64,000 bases of DNA from positions 2,914,001 to 2,978,000 of the forward strand of contig OY970244.1 in NCBI GenBank assembly GCA_963715485.1, in the 5' to 3' direction. This document shows, in pieces, positions 60,957 through 64,000 of this stretch. This DNA comes from SG8-30 sp963715485 (GTDB lineage Bacteria > Pseudomonadota > Gammaproteobacteria > Steroidobacterales > Steroidobacteraceae). The notes under the pieces are model-generated. The model was not told where the DNA came from. It did not search any database and was given only the letters and a program-made list of their open reading frames with translations. The translations under genes and the position numbers were made by a program. Numbering within the stretch: position 1 is the stretch's first letter; every line of letters starts with the position of its first letter.

Positions 60957-62416
60957 GCCGCCGCCGGCTTCCAGGTCAAATCGAGCTGCTTGGCTGCCCG
61001 CACGTCGTCGAGACGCCTTACGGGGGTTGTGTAAGGCGCACCCTTGAGCTTTGGCGCATCGGTCTCGGCTTCCTGCTGGATCGCGACCATTGCCGCGACG
61101 AAACCGTCGAGCTCCTCCTTCGATTCGGTCTCGGTCGGCTCGATCAGCAGGCACTCCGGCACCAGCAACGGGAAATAGGTGGTTGGCGCATGGTAGCCGT
61201 AGTCGAGCAATCGCTTCGCGAAGTCCATGGCGGTCACGCCCTGCTCCTTCGCCTGGCGTTTCATGGTCAGGATGAATTCATGGCTCGCGCGTCGTTCCGG
61301 GTAGCCCGCGTCGAAGCCCGATTGCTTGAGGCGCGCGAACAGGTAGTTTGCGTTCAGCGTGGAGTACTCGGCTACGCGGCGCATGCCTTCGCGACCGAGG
61401 ATGCGCATGTAGACGTAGGCGCGCAGCAGCACCCCCGCATTGCCCATGAATCCTGACAAGCGACCAATGGACTGTGGCAGGTCGCGCTCGTCCAGCCAGC
61501 GATAGCGTCCGCCGTCACACCCGACCACCGGAATCGGCATGAACGGCTGCAACCTCTCAGCCACGCCGACGGCGCCGGATCCCGGCCCACCGCCGCCGTG
61601 GGGCGTGGAGAAGGTCTTGTGCAGGTTCATGTGGATCACGTCGAAGCCCATATCTCCGGGTCGCACCTTGCCGAGGATGGCGTTGAGGTTCGCGCCGTCG
61701 TAGTACAACAGCCCGCCGGCCTCGTGGACGATCTTCCTGATATCCAGGATCCGGCGTTCAAACACCCCGAGCGTGCTGGGATTGGTCAACATGATACCGG
61801 CGGTCGCTGGTCCGACCGCCGCCTTGAGGGCTTCCAGGTCCACGTCGCCGTCCGGGCGGCAGGGAATCTCCTTCACCTTCATGCCGCACATGGTGGCAGT
61901 GGCCGGGTTGGTGCCATGTGCGGCCTCCGGCACGATGACCTCGTCGCGGCCCAGGTCCCCGCGCGCAAGGTGATAGGCGCGGATCATCGCTACGCCGGCG
62001 AACTCTCCCTGCGCACCGGCCATGGGAGTGAGCGACACCGCCTTCATCCCGGTCACGTCCTTCAGCATTTCCTGCAACTCGAACATGCACTCCAGGAAAC
62101 CCTGGCCGGTCGACTCCGGCGCCAGCGGGTGTCGACCGAGGAACTCAGGCAGCATCGCGTAGGTGTTGCAGGCTTTGGGGTTGTACTTCATCGTGCATGA
62201 GCCCAGCGGATAGAAGTGGGTGTCGATGCTGAAGTTCATCTGTGACAGACGCGTGTAGTGACGGACCGCCTGCAGCTCGGACACCTCCGGCAACATCGGT
62301 CGGGACCGGCGGCGCAGGTTCTCTGGCACCTGGGCCACGGCCACCGGCGGTTGCTGGGAGACGGCGACACGCCCCGGGCGGGACAGCTCGAAGATCACGG
62401 GTTCACGGGTCTGCAT
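60953..62416 (-). CDS. gcvPB: Glycine dehydrogenase (decarboxylating) subunit 2
   Basis: GcvPB is the C-terminal half of the split P-protein, which decarboxylates glycine with pyridoxal phosphate and passes the aminomethyl group to GcvH. The 487 residues carry the cofactor-binding lysine in HMNLHKTFSTPHGGGGPG, DGANLNAILG and ARGDLGRDEVIVPEAAHGTNPA. Nine bases separate it from gcvPA. In many proteobacteria the P-protein is a single gcvP chain, so the split form is of taxonomic interest. It overlaps dgkA by 4 bp. Confidence 0.97.
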   Translation of the reverse strand: MQTREPVIFELSRPGRVAVSQQPPVAVAQVPENLRRRSRPMLPEVSELQAVRHYTRLSQMNFSIDTHFYPLGSCTMKYNPKACNTYAMLPEFLGRHPLAPESTGQGFLECMFELQEMLKDVTGMKAVSLTPMAGAQGEFAGVAMIRAYHLARGDLGRDEVIVPEAAHGTNPATATMCGMKVKEIPCRPDGDVDLEALKAAVGPATAGIMLTNPSTLGVFERRILDIRKIVHEAGGLLYYDGANLNAILGKVRPGDMGFDVIHMNLHKTFSTPHGGGGPGSGAVGVAERLQPFMPIPVVGCDGGRYRWLDERDLPQSIGRLSGFMGNAGVLLRAYVYMRILGREGMRRVAEYSTLNANYLFARLKQSGFDAGYPERRASHEFILTMKRQAKEQGVTAMDFAKRLLDYGYHAPTTYFPLLVPECLLIEPTETESKEELDGFVAAMVAIQQEAETDAPKLKGAPYTTPVRRLDDVRAAKQLDLTWKPAAA

Positions 62417-62425
62417 GACGGCTCC

Positions 62426-63799
62426 TCAGGCGGCAGCGACGCGCTTCAGCGCGTCAGCCAGCGTTGTGGCATAGCGTGCAATGTCCTCGCCGGTGCGGGT
62501 CTCGGTGGCGCAAACCAGCAGCGCCTGACCAAGCTCCGGGAAGTCGCGGCCGAGGTCATAGCCGCCGACGATGCCCTTTTCGGCCAGCGCGGCCAGCACC
62601 GGCTGCACCGGACAATCGAGCTGGATGACGGCCTCGTGGAATCTCGGCCCATGGAAACCCGGTCGTACGCCGGGCAGCTCGCAAAGCGCCGCCACCAGCT
62701 CCGCGGTTCGCGCAACGCAGGCGGTGGCGACGCGCTCCAGGCCGGATGGCCCGAGCAATGTCATGTAGATGGTCGCCGCGGTCATCAGCAGACCCTGGTT
62801 GGTACAGATGTTGGAGGTCGCCTTGCCGCGGCGGATGTGCTGTTCGCGGGCCTGCAGGGTCAGGGTGAAACCGCTGCGCCCGTCCAGGTCCACCGTGCGT
62901 CCGACAATGCGGCCTGGCATCTGCCGAACGTGCTCCATGCGCGTGGTCAGGAAACCGAAATATGGGCCGCCAGAGGATAACGGCACGCCGAGCGGCTGCC
63001 CTTCGCCGCAGGCGATGTCGACGCCGCGCTCGCCCCACTCGCCCGGTGGCCTGAGCAGGGCCAGGGAAACGGGATTGACGATGGCTATCACCAGTGCGCC
63101 CTGCGCACGGGCCCAGTCGGTGATTGCGTCGACATCCTCCAGCTGCCCGAAGAAGTTCGGCTGCTGCAGGACGACGGCTGTGATGTCCTGTCCCTCGTAG
63201 GACCGCAGCGCCTCCGGCGGCGCACAACCGCTGGCGCGATCGTAGTCGACCACGTCGAGCTTGAGGCCCTGGGTGCCCGCGATCGCTTCGGTGCAGCTCC
63301 GGTAGGTCGGGTTCACGTTCCGCGGAACCAGGATCCTCGATGACTTCGACTTGCGATTGGCGCGCACCGCCATCAGGCAAGCTTCGGCCAGTGCCGAGGC
63401 CCCGTCGTAGAGCGACGCATTGGATACGTCCATGGCCGTGAGGCTCGCCATCATGGTCTGATATTCGTAGATCGACTGCAGTGTTCCCTGGCTCGCCTCG
63501 GCCTGGTAGGGCGTGTACGCGCTGTAGATCTCGCCGCGCGTCGTAATGGCCCACACCGGCGCGGGAATATGGTGCTCGTAGGCGCCCGCTCCAATGAAAT
63601 TCAGCGGGCGGCCGTCGCGATTGGCACGATCCAGCATCAGCCTGCCGACTTCCATTTCCGAAAGGGCTGGCGGGACGGCCTGGAGCGAGTCGATCAGCAG
63701 TGCCGGGGGGATCTCGTCGAACAGCGCCTCGATATCCGGGGCGCCGATCGCCTCGAGCATGGCGCGGACGTCCTCATCCGTGTGGGGGATATAAGCCAT
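62426..63799 (-). CDS. gcvPA: Glycine dehydrogenase (decarboxylating) subunit 1
   Basis: GcvPA is the N-terminal half of the split P-protein and pairs with GcvPB as a heterotetramer. The 457 residues open MAYIPHTDEDVRAMLEAIG, and then have FIGAGAYEHHIPAPV, YTPYQAEASQGTLQSIYEYQTM and TSNICTNQGLLM, all family marks. It has no PLP lysine, as expected for this subunit. It lies 21 bp after gcvH and 9 bp before gcvPB in one operon. Confidence 0.97.
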   Translation of the reverse strand: MAYIPHTDEDVRAMLEAIGAPDIEALFDEIPPALLIDSLQAVPPALSEMEVGRLMLDRANRDGRPLNFIGAGAYEHHIPAPVWAITTRGEIYSAYTPYQAEASQGTLQSIYEYQTMMASLTAMDVSNASLYDGASALAEACLMAVRANRKSKSSRILVPRNVNPTYRSCTEAIAGTQGLKLDVVDYDRASGCAPPEALRSYEGQDITAVVLQQPNFFGQLEDVDAITDWARAQGALVIAIVNPVSLALLRPPGEWGERGVDIACGEGQPLGVPLSSGGPYFGFLTTRMEHVRQMPGRIVGRTVDLDGRSGFTLTLQAREQHIRRGKATSNICTNQGLLMTAATIYMTLLGPSGLERVATACVARTAELVAALCELPGVRPGFHGPRFHEAVIQLDCPVQPVLAALAEKGIVGGYDLGRDFPELGQALLVCATETRTGEDIARYATTLADALKRVAAA

Positions 63800-63820
63800 G
63801 TGAGATTCTCCGTGACGCGA

Positions 63821-64000
63821 TCAGCTCTCGCTGGCTAGCAGTTCCGAGTACTTTGCCGCGTCGAGCAGGGCTTCAATCCCGGCCGTCGTGGCAGGCTTCA
63901 GTCGGGCAATCCAGCCCTGCCCGTAGGGGTCCTGGTTCACGAGCTCGGGCTGGGCGGCCAGTGCGTCATTGCCGGCGATCACCTCGCCCGCCAGCGGGCT
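63821..64000 (-). CDS. gcvH: Glycine cleavage system H protein, C-terminal part (cut by window edge)
   Basis: The last 59 codons of gcvH are inside the window. The translated tail SPLAGEV, PELVNQDPYGQGW and LLDAAKYSELL matches the C-terminal half of GcvH, the lipoyl carrier that shuttles the aminomethyl group from the P-protein to GcvT. The lipoyl lysine lies upstream, outside the window. The stop is at 63821-63823, 21 bp before the gcvPA start; gcvT probably lies farther upstream. Confidence 0.93.
   Translation of the reverse strand, partial: SPLAGEVIAGNDALAAQPELVNQDPYGQGWIARLKPATTAGIEALLDAAKYSELLASES

Noticed and set aside
63800..63820. Glycine riboswitch
   Set aside because: It would lie before the first gcv gene, outside the window; the gcvH-gcvPA gap is only 21 bp.

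Overview
This 64 kb window is a GC-rich, almost fully coding piece of a bacterial chromosome, probably from a gammaproteobacterium. It carries no rRNA, tRNA, CRISPR array, prophage or insertion sequence that I can see. The placement rests on the gene content: an S-adenosylhomocysteine (SAH) riboswitch in front of ahcY, ubiX, mpl and rnd neighbours, a PA2778/PA2779-type pair, the pcm-rhodanese-tolC order, and TrmO. The split glycine decarboxylase (gcvPA/gcvPB) and the PPi-dependent phosphofructokinase next to a proton-pumping pyrophosphatase point to a lineage such as Chromatiales, Methylococcales or Woeseiales rather than to enterics. The exact taxon is not determined.

Layout. 1-5051 (minus): tkt, gap, pgk and the start of pyk, a central carbon operon. 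5140-7977 (plus): metK, the SAH riboswitch and ahcY, the SAM cycle. 8093-10396: cpdA, a TraB/GumN protein and a sulfotransferase. 10397-10879: a non-coding gap holding two copies of a 107-bp structured repeat. 10880-12148: hemL. 12145-15267 (minus): a tightly overlapping operon of membrane protein, mpl, ubiX and LON-domain protein. 15340-21095: rnd; an adenylate kinase with a histone H1-like tail; then pfp and hppA, a pyrophosphate energy module. 21304-32264: mostly accessory genes (S9 peptidase, two DUF4242 proteins with a divergent winged-helix/TPR regulator, NmrA-type reductase, DUF885 peptidase, a BNR-repeat/MoaD-like pair, SDR).

32544-36064 is a coupled redox cluster: a stand-alone cyclic-nucleotide-binding domain, a geranylgeranyl-reductase-like flavoprotein and a GltD/DsrL-like iron-sulfur flavoprotein. 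36339-39189 encodes a Tat-signal TldD-like lipoprotein overlapping a signal-less TldE-like partner. 39278-45580: MBL-fold hydrolase, M20 amidohydrolase, TrmO, OPT transporter, adenosine deaminase. 45597-51391 (minus): Ser/Thr kinase with a Calx-beta tail, AmpG-like transporter, GGDEF/EAL protein. 51606-54135: pcm, rhodanese, tolC. 54181-60459 (minus): Sua5/TsaC, a PA2778-like C39 peptidase, a PA2779-like protein, an Nma111-like tandem HtrA/PDZ protein and an adenosine-kinase-like PfkB enzyme. 60588-64000 (minus): gcvH, gcvPA, gcvPB and dgkA.

How the genes work together. metK and ahcY run the methyl cycle, and an adenosine kinase homologue and an adenosine deaminase elsewhere in the window could dispose of the adenosine AhcY releases. 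pfp and hppA make and use pyrophosphate, with adk divergent to them. cpdA indicates cAMP signalling, and the cyclic-nucleotide-binding domain at 32.5 kb could read such a signal.

Three genes are broken by frame changes: the MoaD-like gene (one), the GltD-like gene (two) and tolC (about ten). The protein signal survives on both sides of each break, so sequence error is a serious alternative to real decay, above all for tolC. The strongest candidates for something undescribed are the cNMP-binding/flavoprotein/Fe-S triad, the adenylate kinase-H1 fusion with a possible internal start, and the Tat-lipoprotein TldD/TldE pair.
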